The notes: generated by a model from the letters alone, not told the origin. Positions 27,535 to 36,272 are shown, counted from the stretch's first letter. The stretch: 64,000 bases of DNA from Parvularcula oceani (GCF_000733125.1 NZ_JPHU01000002.1:186001-250000), one strand, 5' to 3'. Program-made: numbers and translations.

Positions 27535-28335
27535 GTGAGACTCCAAGGCGTCGACAAGAGAGAATGGGTCCGGGGAGCCGACGCCGAAGAGGCTGCGCTG
27601 CGGCGCTATTTCCGGGCCGTTCTGGGCGATCAGCAGACCGGGGACCGGATGGTCTCCGCGCTCCTGCCGCGCATCGCGCGAACCCAGGACGAGGACCGGT
27701 CCGGCCTTGTCGGCCTCTTCGCCGCCGCCACGCGCGCCTGGCGGATGTGCCACGTCCACAATGGCGCCCGCATGTTCTCCGCTCGCCTGATCCTCGAGGT
27801 TCTGCCGCCGACGCGCGCCCTGGCGCGCCAGGCCGGCGTGATGGTGGATGTCTTCGGCTTCACCGTCGATGAAGCGGCCTCGGTCCTCAACCGCAGTCCC
27901 GGAGAGGTCGTGCGCCTGCTCGGCGCGACTCGCACCCAGCGGCGCAACCGCATCGGCCAGGCCGTGCTCGTGGTCGAGGACGAACCGCTGATCGCCGCGC
28001 ATCTCGCCGGCCTCGCCCGCTTCGAAGGCGCCTCGCATGTCGCCACCGCGGCCAGCTATGACGCCGCCATCGCGGCGGCGGCGCAGCGCCGCCCCGACAT
28101 CGTCATCTGCGATTACGATCTCGGCGAAGGCGGAACGGGCGTCGATGTCCTGCGCAAGCTGACGGCGGAGCATGACTGCGTGACCTTGTTCGTGACCGCC
28201 TATCCCGAAGCCGTCCTGACCGGCAGCGACGGAGAGCCCGCCTTCATCATCGGCAAGCCCTTCGCCGACGACGTGATCCGCGCCGCGCTCCATTATGCGG
28301 CGAGCGCCGAGCGCCCGGTCCTCCTGGCGGCATAG
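27535..28335 (+). CDS. phyR: PhyR-type general stress response regulator
   Basis: The 266-residue protein has an N-terminal sigma-factor-like region (about 15-135), including the sigma4-like segment DVFGFTVDEAASVLNRSPGEVVRLL. A receiver domain follows (about 142-262) with VLVVEDE (acidic pair near 148-149), phospho-acceptor Asp193 in ICDYDLG, LFVTAYPEAVLTG and Lys241 in GKPF. The last two are typical of PhyR and related FATGUY-type receivers. Phosphorylated PhyR sequesters NepR and frees the sigma factor EcfG. The usual neighbours nepR, ecfG and a HWE/HisKA2 kinase are absent here, so it is an orphan copy. A perfect EcfG promoter lies upstream and udgX follows after 6 nt. Confidence 0.88.
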   Translation: MRLQGVDKREWVRGADAEEAALRRYFRAVLGDQQTGDRMVSALLPRIARTQDEDRSGLVGLFAAATRAWRMCHVHNGARMFSARLILEVLPPTRALARQAGVMVDVFGFTVDEAASVLNRSPGEVVRLLGATRTQRRNRIGQAVLVVEDEPLIAAHLAGLARFEGASHVATAASYDAAIAAAAQRRPDIVICDYDLGEGGTGVDVLRKLTAEHDCVTLFVTAYPEAVLTGSDGEPAFIIGKPFADDVIRAALHYAASAERPVLLAA

Positions 28336-28341
28336 CCCTTC

Positions 28342-28974
28342 ATGGCGCCGCCTCCTTCCGCGCCCAGCAATGCCGAAGCGGCGCTCGCGGCGCTGGCGGA
28401 GGATGCGGCCGGTTGCACGGCCTGTCCCCTCTACGAGAACGCGACCCGGACCGTATTCGGCGAGGGCCCGGCCGCTGCGCAGATCATGCTCGTCGGAGAG
28501 CAGCCGGGCGATCAGGAGGATCTTGGCGGGGAGCCGTTCATCGGCCCTGCGGGCCAGGTCCTCGACACCTGCCTCGACGAGGCGGGCCTCGACCGAAGCA
28601 CCGTCTACGTCACCAATGCGGTCAAGCACTTCAAGTTCAAGCCGCGCGGGCGCCGCCGCATCCACGAAAAGCCGCGCGTGGGCGAGATCGACATCTGCGC
28701 GAACCGCTGGCTCTCGCGAGAGCGCGAAGTGGTGGCGCCGGACCTCGTCATCGCGCTCGGCGCCTCCGCTGTCCGGGGAATCACCGGCAAGTCGGGCACC
28801 ATCAAATCGCTGCGCAGCGAAATCCGCCCGCTGACAGAGGCGAGCCACCTTCTGGTGACGATCCACCCCTCCTATCTGCTGCGCATCCCGGACGAGGACA
28901 CGAAAAAGGCGGAGACGGAGCAATTCGTCGCCGATCTCCGCCTCGGGGCCGAATTCGTCGCCAGCCTCGACTAA
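28342..28974 (+). CDS. udgX: UdgX family uracil-DNA glycosylase-like protein (covalent uracil-DNA binder)
   Basis: The 210-residue protein belongs to the UDG superfamily: CTACPLY with Cys25/Cys28 (Fe-S ligands), motif A VGEQPGDQED (51-60), FIGPAGQVLD, VTNAVKHFKF and motif B IHPSYLLR (175-182). Between them lies the loop RGRRRIHEKP with His108, matching the UdgX-specific KRRIH loop. The histidine of that loop in Mycobacterium UdgX forms a covalent bond with the abasic sugar after uracil release. Relatives without the loop are ordinary family 4 glycosylases. The gene is 6 nt downstream of phyR and so should be induced from the EcfG promoter in stress. A hairpin follows the stop. Confidence 0.88.
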   Translation: MAPPPSAPSNAEAALAALAEDAAGCTACPLYENATRTVFGEGPAAAQIMLVGEQPGDQEDLGGEPFIGPAGQVLDTCLDEAGLDRSTVYVTNAVKHFKFKPRGRRRIHEKPRVGEIDICANRWLSREREVVAPDLVIALGASAVRGITGKSGTIKSLRSEIRPLTEASHLLVTIHPSYLLRIPDEDTKKAETEQFVADLRLGAEFVASLD

Positions 28975-28976
28975 GG

Positions 28977-29001
28977 GCAGCGCCCCGGGCAGGGGCGCTG
29001 C
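28977..29001. terminator. Perfect 10-bp hairpin between convergent udgX and baeRF genes
   Basis: GCAGCGCCCC (28977-28986) pairs with GGGGCGCTGC (28992-29001) around GGGCA. It fills the 33-nt space between two convergent stops. It has no T-run, so it may be a weak bidirectional terminator or an mRNA 3'-end stabiliser. Confidence 0.5.
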
Positions 29002-29007
29002 AAGCGA

Positions 29008-30165
29008 TCAGTAGCGCATGCTCGCCGCGATTATCGGCAGGTCCGGCGCCATGTCCTCGGAGAACAGCGTGAGGCTCGCACCGTTCTTGAGCGCATTGCC
29101 GACGATCATGGAGCGGGTCTCCGCGCCCTCTTCTTCCATGGATCCGATCTTGAGGCGTTCGTCATCGCCGGGAATGAGGCCTGCGGCATCCTCCCGCAGA
29201 TAGACCGTGTCGATCCGGCCCTCCCGCGCCGCGCTCAGGAGCTGCTGCTCATTGCGTTCGAGCGTGTTCGGATCGAGATCGTCCATCAGCGCCCCCCGGC
29301 GCTTGCGGTCCCAGTCCTCCATCGCCTCGCGCGCGCGGCCCGCGAGCTCCTCGAGCGCGAGCGCGTCGCCTGCCACATGCAGATCCGGCTCGACGAGGTT
29401 CTGGTCGTCGAAGTGCTGGCGGAACAGGCCCGTCCGCTTGGGGTCGCCGGCCAGAAGAACCGGGCGGCCGCCGCCGCCGACCGCCTTCTCGACATGCCCC
29501 GCGAAGTCCTGAAGCACCCGCTCGACCTCCTCGGCCTTGTAGTCGCTGACCGATGTGCCGAGGGCGTGGAATTTCGCCGCCGCATGACCGGCCTTGCCGA
29601 TATGCGGCCGGCCGGAGGAATGGAACGTCACCGAATCCATCGGCGCGTATTGCGCCATCTCACCCGACAGCGTCCGCACGCCGGATTTCGGCGTCTTGTC
29701 GGTCCAGGTCGTCCCCGAAACCGAGAAGATGCGCGGCGCCTCGACGTCGAGGACCACGACCCAGTAATCCATCGCGCAGGCCGCATCGACGAGGGCGGGC
29801 AGCGCATAGAGCGGTCCCTTGTGCAGGGTCGGCGCGGGCCGGACATTCAGCGTGTGCGCGGACATCTCTCCGCCCTCGGCAAAGAGCGCGAAGCCGCCTT
29901 CGGGCAGGTGTTCGGGGTCCATCGCCTCGACCCAGGCGCGCAGCTTGCCGACCGCGGCCTGGTCCAGCCCTTCGGTCTCGTCGAGCCTGTCGAGAATGTT
30001 CTTCTGGGCGATACCCCATTTCTGCATGTCGCCGGCGATATCGGGCGTCGGGTAGAGAAGGCTGACGACATCGCGGGTCTTGCCCGCGGCCGGGTCGGCG
30101 CCCGGCGCGGCAGGATCGGCGATGAGCGGGGAGAGGCTGCTAATTCGGTCTTCGAGCAGGGTCAT
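29008..30165 (-). CDS. baeRF family (bacterial archaeo-eukaryotic release-factor-like) protein
   Basis: The 385-residue protein resembles the baeRF families related to the archaeal/eukaryotic release factor eRF1. The middle domain has PVLLAGDPKRTGLFRQHF, and the C-terminal part has the eRF1-like GRIDTVYLRED, NALKNGASLTLFSEDMAPDLP and terminal IAASMRY. These proteins are proposed ribosome-associated rescue or stress factors, but their biochemistry is not settled. The ATG at 30165 has AAGGA upstream; longer frames extend into the neighbouring gene. The gene is convergent with phyR-udgX and about 100 nt downstream of an SDR gene. Confidence 0.75.
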   Translation of the reverse strand: MTLLEDRISSLSPLIADPAAPGADPAAGKTRDVVSLLYPTPDIAGDMQKWGIAQKNILDRLDETEGLDQAAVGKLRAWVEAMDPEHLPEGGFALFAEGGEMSAHTLNVRPAPTLHKGPLYALPALVDAACAMDYWVVVLDVEAPRIFSVSGTTWTDKTPKSGVRTLSGEMAQYAPMDSVTFHSSGRPHIGKAGHAAAKFHALGTSVSDYKAEEVERVLQDFAGHVEKAVGGGGRPVLLAGDPKRTGLFRQHFDDQNLVEPDLHVAGDALALEELAGRAREAMEDWDRKRRGALMDDLDPNTLERNEQQLLSAAREGRIDTVYLREDAAGLIPGDDERLKIGSMEEEGAETRSMIVGNALKNGASLTLFSEDMAPDLPIIAASMRY

Positions 30166-30268
30166 CTGGCTCACATCCTTCTTTTGTCTCGTGCCAGATC
30201 GGAACACCTCGCGGCCCTGCGGGGTTTCGTGAAAGCGCGGGCGGCCATGCCGCCCGCCCTTGCCGATC

Positions 30269-31183
30269 TCAGCCCTTGAGGCTGGCCGCCGCCTTTTGAA
30301 GGAATTTGGCGGACTGCTCTCCGCCCTGCTGGAGTTCCTTCTGGTCCGACGCATCGGCGATCCGGTCCCATGCATCGCGCACGGCCTCGGGGGTCTGCTC
30401 GCCGGGCGCCAGCCAGACACCGTCGGTCTCGTAGATCTTGGCCAGGGCGAAGCCGCCGGCCGCCGCGGCCAGGATGGCTCTGCGCGGCGCATCCTCGGAG
30501 GCCAGATAGACGAGCCCCGCGCTGACGCTTTCGGGCGTCATCAGCGCCATGGCCTCTTCGGGAATGCCGAGATTCTCCGTCATCCGCGTCGCCGCGGCGG
30601 GCGCGAGGCAATTGGTGCGGATGTCGTATTTGGCGCCTTCGAGATGCAGCGTGTTCATCAGGCCGACCATGGCCATCTTGGCCGCGCCGTAGTTCGACTG
30701 GCCGAAATTGCCGTAAAGGCCCGAGGAAGAGGTGGTCAGCACGATGCGGCCATAGCCCTGATCGCGCATCCGTCCCCAGACCGCCTTGGTGCACAGGAAG
30801 GTGCCGCGCAGATGCACGTCGATCACCGCGTCCCAGTCCGCGACCTCCATCTTGGCGAAGCTCTTGTCGCGCAGGATGCCGGCATTGTTCACCAGGATGT
30901 CGACACGCCCGAACTCCTCGATCGTGCGGGCCACCATGCGGTCCACGCCGGTCTCGTCCGAGACGCTGGCGCCGTCCGCGACCGCCGTTCCGCCCGCCTG
31001 CCGGATCTCCTCGACCACGCGATCCGCCGCTTCCGAAGAGCCGCCGGACCCGTCGACCGAGCCGCCCAGATCGTTGACCACCACTTTCGCGCCCCGTTCG
31101 GCGAGAGCGAGAGCATGCGTGCGGCCAAGGCCGCCACCGGCGCCGGTCACGATGGCGACGCGGTCGTCGAAGCGAATGGTCAT
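30269..31183 (-). CDS. SDR family 3-hydroxyacyl-CoA dehydrogenase-like (HSD17B4 type)
   Basis: The 304-residue protein has TGAGGGLGRTHALALA for NAD binding, VVVNDLGG with an Asp that favours NAD+, NNAGILRDKSF, and the catalytic Ser with Tyr-x3-Lys in SNYGAAKMAMVG. The extra loop DGSGGSSEAADRVV and the segment ILRDKSFAKM are typical of the dehydrogenase part of peroxisomal multifunctional enzyme type 2. It probably oxidises 3-hydroxyacyl-CoA in beta-oxidation of fatty or steroid-like acids. It is divergent from a glycosyltransferase gene (93-nt gap). A GGGCGGCCATGCCGCCC hairpin (about 30238-30254) follows downstream. Confidence 0.85.
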   Translation of the reverse strand: MTIRFDDRVAIVTGAGGGLGRTHALALAERGAKVVVNDLGGSVDGSGGSSEAADRVVEEIRQAGGTAVADGASVSDETGVDRMVARTIEEFGRVDILVNNAGILRDKSFAKMEVADWDAVIDVHLRGTFLCTKAVWGRMRDQGYGRIVLTTSSSGLYGNFGQSNYGAAKMAMVGLMNTLHLEGAKYDIRTNCLAPAAATRMTENLGIPEEAMALMTPESVSAGLVYLASEDAPRRAILAAAAGGFALAKIYETDGVWLAPGEQTPEAVRDAWDRIADASDQKELQQGGEQSAKFLQKAAASLKG

Positions 31184-31276
31184 GGGCGGTTTCCTCTTCG
31201 GTGCGTTAAGCCGCCCCTGCTACAGGGGCGGAGCTGACAAGAAAATGCTGCACGGCAGCAAGAGGGGCGGGCGCGC

Positions 31277-32494
31277 GTGAGAATCCTTTTCCTGCACAAC
31301 AACTTTCCCGCCCAGTTCGGCACGCTCGGCCGCTACCTCTCGAAGGAGGGCTGGCACGTCACCTTCATGACGCAGCGCGCGGGCGCCAAGGCGGAGGGCA
31401 TCGAGACCGTCGTCTATCGCGACCGCGAGCAGCCTTCGGACCTCAAGCCCCACCCTTTCCTCGGCGGCACGCAGAAGGCGGTCGTCACCGGCACATCGGC
31501 CGCCGAAATCGCCCAGCTCCTCAAGGCGAAAAAGGACTACCGCCCCGACGTCATCATGGCGCATTCGGGCTGGGGGCCCGGCATGTTCCTCAAGGATGTC
31601 TGGGAGGACGTGCCCTATATCGGCTATTTCGAGTGGTATTACCGGGGCGAGGCCGACGACATCACTTTCCTGTCCGGTCCGGACCGGCCGCCGCTGGAGC
31701 GGGCGCGCGAGCGGATGCGCAACGCGCCCATCCTGACCGATCTCGCCGCCTGCGAGCGCGGGATCGTGCCCACCGCCTATCAGGCCTCGCAATTCCCGCA
31801 GATGTTCCGCGACAGGCTCACCGTCATGCATGACGGCATCGACACAGGCACGTTCGCGCCGGGCGATCCGGGCACGCTGACCTTCGGCGAGCACCGCTTC
31901 TCGCCCGGCGACGAGGTCGTCACCTATGTCGCGCGCGGGATGGAGCCCTATAGAGGCTTTCCCGCCTTCATGGAGGCGCTGGCCATGGTCCAGAAGCGGC
32001 GCCCGGCTATGCGCGCGATCATCGTCGGCGAGGACCGCACCGCCTATGGCCGCAAGCTCGCTTCGGGGAAGACCTACAAGGAGGATGCGCTCGACCGCTT
32101 CGACCTCGACCCCTCGCGCCTCTGCTTCACGGGCCTCCTGCCGCGGAACCAGTATCGGCGCGTGCTCCAGCTCTCATCGCTGCACGTCTATCTCACCGTG
32201 CCCTTCGTCCTGTCCTGGTCGTCCATGGAAGCGATGAGCACGGGCTGCCTCATGCTCGGCTCGGACGTCGCGCCCGTGCGGGAGATGATCGCCCATGGCG
32301 AGAACGGCCTCCTGGCCGATCACCGCGACCCGGCCGCCCTGGCCGAGGCGATGGCCGAGGCCCTGGCCCGCCGAGAGGCGCTGGAGCCGCTGCGCGAGGC
32401 GGCGCGGGACACCATCCTCGCCCGCTACGCCATGCGCGACATCTATCCCGCAAAGAAGCTGCTGCTGGCGGAGATCGCGGCGAAGGGCGCTTGA
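31277..32494 (+). CDS. Glycosyltransferase family 4 protein
   Basis: The 405-residue GT-B protein begins at GTG with the Rossmann strand RILFLHNNFPAQFGTLGRYL. It has HDGIDTGTFAPGD in the linker and the donor-site motif LTVPFVLSWSSMEAMSTGCLMLGSDVAPVREMI split by the usual E-x7-E-like spacing. Such enzymes use nucleotide-sugars to extend surface glycans. An alternative ATG start is not available nearby. It is followed by a tRNA-Thr gene on the other strand and stands apart from the main EPS cluster by about 4 kb. Confidence 0.88.
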   Translation: MRILFLHNNFPAQFGTLGRYLSKEGWHVTFMTQRAGAKAEGIETVVYRDREQPSDLKPHPFLGGTQKAVVTGTSAAEIAQLLKAKKDYRPDVIMAHSGWGPGMFLKDVWEDVPYIGYFEWYYRGEADDITFLSGPDRPPLERARERMRNAPILTDLAACERGIVPTAYQASQFPQMFRDRLTVMHDGIDTGTFAPGDPGTLTFGEHRFSPGDEVVTYVARGMEPYRGFPAFMEALAMVQKRRPAMRAIIVGEDRTAYGRKLASGKTYKEDALDRFDLDPSRLCFTGLLPRNQYRRVLQLSSLHVYLTVPFVLSWSSMEAMSTGCLMLGSDVAPVREMIAHGENGLLADHRDPAALAEAMAEALARREALEPLREAARDTILARYAMRDIYPAKKLLLAEIAAKGA

Positions 32495-32502
32495 GGAGGG
32501 AA

Positions 32503-32578
<76 letters not shown>

Positions 32579-32643
32579 AGCGGCGCGCCCTGTAACCGGA
32601 AACGCGCCGCGGCGCAATGGCGGGGGAGCGGAGAGCGCGTTTT

Positions 32644-35028
32644 TTACGCCCGCAGCACCGCCCCCGTCGCCTTCTTCGCCTGCGTGAGAATCCGGTCCGA
32701 GACGCCTTCGATGTCCTTGTCGGTCAGCGTGCGCTCTTTCGGTTGCAGGACGACCTCGACGGCGAGAGACTTCTGCCCCTCCGGCACGCCCTCGCCCGAA
32801 TAGAGGTCGAACAGCCGGACATCCCTGATCAGCGCCTTGTCAGCGCCGCGAATGGCCTTGAGGAGCGCTTCTGCCTGCACGTCGTCATCGAGAACGAAGG
32901 CGAAGTCGCGGCGCAGCGGCATCAGCTCGGACGCATCGAGGGCGGGCTTGGTGCGGCTCTTGGATTTGGGACTGGGGATCGCGTCGAGGAAGATCTCGAA
33001 GGCGGCGACCGGGCCGGGCACGTCCATCGCCTTGAGGACGCCCGGATGAATCTCGCCGAAGCGCGCGAGAATCTTTTTCGGCCCGAGGCCGAGAGAGCCC
33101 TTGCGGCCCGGATGGTAATGATCCGGCCCCCCTGTCAGCGTCATCAGGTTCGCCGTCGGCGCGCCCGCTGCTTCGAGGGCGAGAAGGACGTCCCGCTTGG
33201 CGGTGAAGACGTCCGGCGTGTCCTGTCCGCCCCGCCAGTCGCGCGGGGCCGTCCCATAAGCCACGCCGAAGGCGACCGAGCGCTGCCCGTCGGGGGCGTC
33301 GCTTTCATAGGCGCCGCCGATCTCGAACAGGCGCACATCTTCCGCGCCCCGCGCTCTGTTCCGTGCCAGGGCGAGCAGCAGGTTGGGCAGCGCGGTCGGC
33401 CGCATCACGCCGAGATCGGAGGAAATGGGATTGGACAGCTTCAGCCCCGGATCGGTGCCGCCGAAGAGCTTCGCCGCCTCTTCATCCGTGAACGCCCAGG
33501 TGACCGCTTCGAGATAGCCCTGCCCCGTCAGCGCCGTCCGCACCGCGCGCTGGCGCGCGATCAGCGGCGCGACCTTGCGGGTCGGCACCGCTTCGAGAGG
33601 CGGCAGGGTGGCGGTCGGCAGCTGGTCGAGCCCGACGATCCGCGCGATCTCCTCGACGAGGTCCGCCTTGATCGTCACGTCGGGCCGGCTCGTCGGCACG
33701 GTGACGGACCATGTCTCGCCGCGCTCCACGCCGAAGCCGAGGGCGGTGAGGATGCGGTCCATCCCGTCCTCGGCGACCTCGATGCCGGTCAGGCGCGCGA
33801 CCTCCGAGGGCGGAAAGGCGATGACGGTCGGCGCCTTCTCGACGCTGCCCGCCAGCGCGATCTCGCTCGGCTCGCCGCCACAGGCTTCGAGGATGAGCCG
33901 CGTCGCAAGCTCGAGGCCCGGCAGGGTCGAGGCCGGATCGACGCCCCGCTCGAAGCGGTAGCGGGCATCCGAGGTGATGTTCGTCTTGCGCCCCGTGCGC
34001 GCCGTGCGCAGCGGATCGAAGAGCGCGCTTTCGATCAGCACCTCCGTCGTCTCTTCGGTGCAGCCCGAATATTCTCCGCCCATCACGCCGCCGAGCCCGA
34101 GGACCCGCGCATCGTCCGCGATGACGCACATCGTCCCGTCGACCTCATAGGTCTTGCCGTCGAGCGCCTCGAAGCTTTCGCCCTCGGCCCCGAGCCGGGC
34201 GCGGACCGTGCCGGTCAGCTTGTCTGCGTCATAGGCGTGGAGCGGCCGGGCGCGGTCATAGGAGAGGAAGTTCGTCACATCGACCAGCGCATTGATCGGG
34301 CGCAGCCCGATGGCGCGAAGCCGCGCCTGGAGCCATTGCGGCGAGGGGCCGTTCCTCACGCCGCGGATCAGGCGCGAAGCGAAGGCGGGGCAGGCCTCCT
34401 CGTCGTCGATCTCCACCGGCACAGGCTGAGCGAAGGCCCCTTCGACCGGTTCGGGCGCTTGCGTGACCAGATCGCCGATCCCGGCGGCGGCGAGGTCGCA
34501 CGCCACGCCGTCGACGCCGTTCGTATCGGGACGATTGGGCGTCACCTCGAAGTCGATGACGGGATCGTCCGCGCCGAGAATGCCTGCGACCGGCGCGCCG
34601 ACCTCTGCCGTCTCCGGCAGCTCGAGAATGCCGTCATGGCCCTCGCCGACCTCCAGCTCCTTGGCCGAGCAGAGCATGCCGAAGCTTTCGACGCCGCGGA
34701 TTTTGGCCTTGGTCAGCGTCGTGTCGATGCCCGGGACATAGGCGCCGACCGGCGCATAGGCGACTTTGATCCCCTCGCGCGCATTGGGCGCGCCGCAGAC
34801 GATCTGCTGGTCGCCGTCTCTGGTCTCGACCGTGCAGACCTGCAGCTTGTCGGCGTCCGGATGCTTTTCCGCCGAACGCACATAGCCGACCGTCACCGGG
34901 CTGAGCGCCGCGGCGGGGTCCGTCACCTCCTCGACCTCGAGCCCCACGCGCACCATGGCGTCCGTGATCTCGGCGAGAGAGGCGTCCGTGCGCAAGTGAT
35001 CCTTCAGCCAGGACAGGGAGAATTTCAT
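32644..35028 (-). CDS. pheT: Phenylalanine-tRNA ligase beta subunit
   Basis: The 794-residue protein has the full PheT series: an N-terminal EMAP-like tRNA-binding fold (about 40-150, KHPDADKLQVCTV), B3/B4 editing domain (NALVDVTNFLSYD), B5, the catalytic-like core, and a C-terminal ferredoxin-fold anticodon-binding domain ending in VVLQPKERTLTDKDIE. With PheS it charges tRNA-Phe. The ATG at 35028 overlaps the stop of the NYN gene by 4 nt, so translation may depend on that upstream gene. pheS is nearly 2 kb away, with three genes in between, instead of being adjacent. Confidence 0.97.
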   Translation of the reverse strand: MKFSLSWLKDHLRTDASLAEITDAMVRVGLEVEEVTDPAAALSPVTVGYVRSAEKHPDADKLQVCTVETRDGDQQIVCGAPNAREGIKVAYAPVGAYVPGIDTTLTKAKIRGVESFGMLCSAKELEVGEGHDGILELPETAEVGAPVAGILGADDPVIDFEVTPNRPDTNGVDGVACDLAAAGIGDLVTQAPEPVEGAFAQPVPVEIDDEEACPAFASRLIRGVRNGPSPQWLQARLRAIGLRPINALVDVTNFLSYDRARPLHAYDADKLTGTVRARLGAEGESFEALDGKTYEVDGTMCVIADDARVLGLGGVMGGEYSGCTEETTEVLIESALFDPLRTARTGRKTNITSDARYRFERGVDPASTLPGLELATRLILEACGGEPSEIALAGSVEKAPTVIAFPPSEVARLTGIEVAEDGMDRILTALGFGVERGETWSVTVPTSRPDVTIKADLVEEIARIVGLDQLPTATLPPLEAVPTRKVAPLIARQRAVRTALTGQGYLEAVTWAFTDEEAAKLFGGTDPGLKLSNPISSDLGVMRPTALPNLLLALARNRARGAEDVRLFEIGGAYESDAPDGQRSVAFGVAYGTAPRDWRGGQDTPDVFTAKRDVLLALEAAGAPTANLMTLTGGPDHYHPGRKGSLGLGPKKILARFGEIHPGVLKAMDVPGPVAAFEIFLDAIPSPKSKSRTKPALDASELMPLRRDFAFVLDDDVQAEALLKAIRGADKALIRDVRLFDLYSGEGVPEGQKSLAVEVVLQPKERTLTDKDIEGVSDRILTQAKKATGAVLRA

Positions 35029-35741
35029 TCTGGTTGCTCATTAAGTTGAGGCATCTGCCTACGCGGCAAGCCGGTCTGGACACCATCTATGTGCTCGAAC
35101 AGAGCTGGCCTCACAGACCAGCCCATAGGGTCGAGAATTACTTCGACCCCCTCGCGACGAGCTAGTTTGGCAGTCGTCACAAAGTCGCTGTCGCCAGCGA
35201 CTAAAATGATGATATTTGCCTGCCGTTTCAGCGTGATCGATGCCATATCGGTGCCGATACGCATGTCGACTCCCTTCTGGCGCAATCCGAACTCAAAATG
35301 GTCGTCAGTTAGATCGGTTGGCAAGAGTTCCTGCCGGGCTACAGCCTTGGAAGCTTTCTCCGACAGGCGCCAACCATGCTCTCTATATACATCGCCAAGC
35401 CGAACCGCGAATTTTCGTGTCTGACGAAGCTCTGCGTGAAGCCTATTGCGGAAGTCAGCTTCCGGTGTTTTCGAGTAGTCCAACCTCTGTCGTGATACAG
35501 GACGTTCAGTCGACCCTTCGAATGGTTTAGCGTCGTAGTAGAATGCGCGGTAAAGCAGCGACCAGTGGCTCGAAGCGCAGTAGGTTCGGTTGAGGCGGTA
35601 CAGGTGCCCCCCAACTAATTTATTTAGTGCATCTGCTGTGCTTGCAGGATCCGCCCCTTTCAAGTCAGGGCGCAAGGATGGGAGCCGTTTAAGAAAAAAG
35701 CCCCCGTCAATAAGAACGGCTACTCGAGGTCGGTCGTACAT
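35025..35741 (-). CDS. NYN-domain putative ribonuclease, low-GC insert
   Basis: The 238-residue protein has the NYN (PIN-like) fold markers: VAVLIDGGFF with Asp12 at the start, an acidic DMRIGTDMAS block, and ILVAGDSDFVTTAKLAREGVEV-like sequence with Asp184 and Asp186. NYN proteins are metal-dependent RNases; some of the LabA/DUF88 type act in regulation or defence. The base composition differs clearly from the neighbours: 35161-35220 is about 48% GC. The gene sits inside the phenylalanyl-tRNA synthetase cluster and its stop overlaps the pheT start (ATGA). It looks horizontally acquired. The RNA target is unknown. Confidence 0.8.
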   Translation of the reverse strand: MYDRPRVAVLIDGGFFLKRLPSLRPDLKGADPASTADALNKLVGGHLYRLNRTYCASSHWSLLYRAFYYDAKPFEGSTERPVSRQRLDYSKTPEADFRNRLHAELRQTRKFAVRLGDVYREHGWRLSEKASKAVARQELLPTDLTDDHFEFGLRQKGVDMRIGTDMASITLKRQANIIILVAGDSDFVTTAKLARREGVEVILDPMGWSVRPALFEHIDGVQTGLPRRQMPQLNEQPE

Positions 35742-35867
35742 AAGTTGCCCCCTGGTTTCGGACAGGCCCGGAATCGCTGGCTCTCACCAGGGGCCCGCGT
35801 ACTCCCAGGGGGCGGATAGACGTCATTTAAACACCGATTCGCAGCCTGGGAATTAATTTCTCTCGCT

Positions 35868-36272
35868 TCACGGAGATGTTTTTTCCGTTTCTCGCGGCAG
35901 CGGCGCGGGGCGCCCCTGCTCGTCGAGATGCACATAGGTGAAATCGGCCTGGGTGACCTTTTCGCGGTCCCCGATCAGGCCGCGCCGCACCCAGGCCTCG
36001 ATGCGGATGGTCACCGAGGTGCGCCCGCGGCGCACCGCTCGGTCATAGATGCACAACACGTCGCCGACCTTCACCGGCGCGACGAAATGCATGGAATCGA
36101 CTGCCACGGTCACGACGCGGCCGCCGGCCAGCTCCGCCGCCATCAGGCTGCCGGCGATGTCCATCTGGCTCATCACATAGCCGCCGAAGACATCGCCCGC
36201 GCCGTTGAGGTCGGCGGGCATGGGCATGACGCGGATGGCGAGTTCGCCTTGGGGTTCTTCGGTCTCAGGCAT
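35868..36272 (-). CDS. YciA-like acyl-CoA thioesterase
   Basis: This 134-residue hot-dog protein matches YciA: MPMPADLNGAGDVFGGYVMSQ split around the catalytic NxxGDVFGG (Asp in GDVFGGY), then VAVDSMHFVAPVKVGDVL and a final ADFTYVHLDEQGRP. It hydrolyses acyl-CoA thioesters in the cytoplasm. The 5' end overlaps the upstream membrane-protein gene by 8 nt, so the two are translated together. Downstream, 126 nt of AT-richer intergenic sequence with a CCCCTGG/CCAGGGG inverted repeat (35749-35793) separates it from the NYN gene. Confidence 0.88.
   Translation of the reverse strand: MPETEEPQGELAIRVMPMPADLNGAGDVFGGYVMSQMDIAGSLMAAELAGGRVVTVAVDSMHFVAPVKVGDVLCIYDRAVRRGRTSVTIRIEAWVRRGLIGDREKVTQADFTYVHLDEQGRPAPLPRETEKTSP

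Noticed and set aside
32617-35049. 810-codon forward frame across pheT and the tRNA side
   Set aside because: It is antisense to pheT, whose domains are complete.
35742-35867. Attachment site or phage remnant next to the NYN gene
   Set aside because: No integrase, no direct repeat pair at the ends and no tRNA at the junction could be found; only a short inverted repeat is visible.
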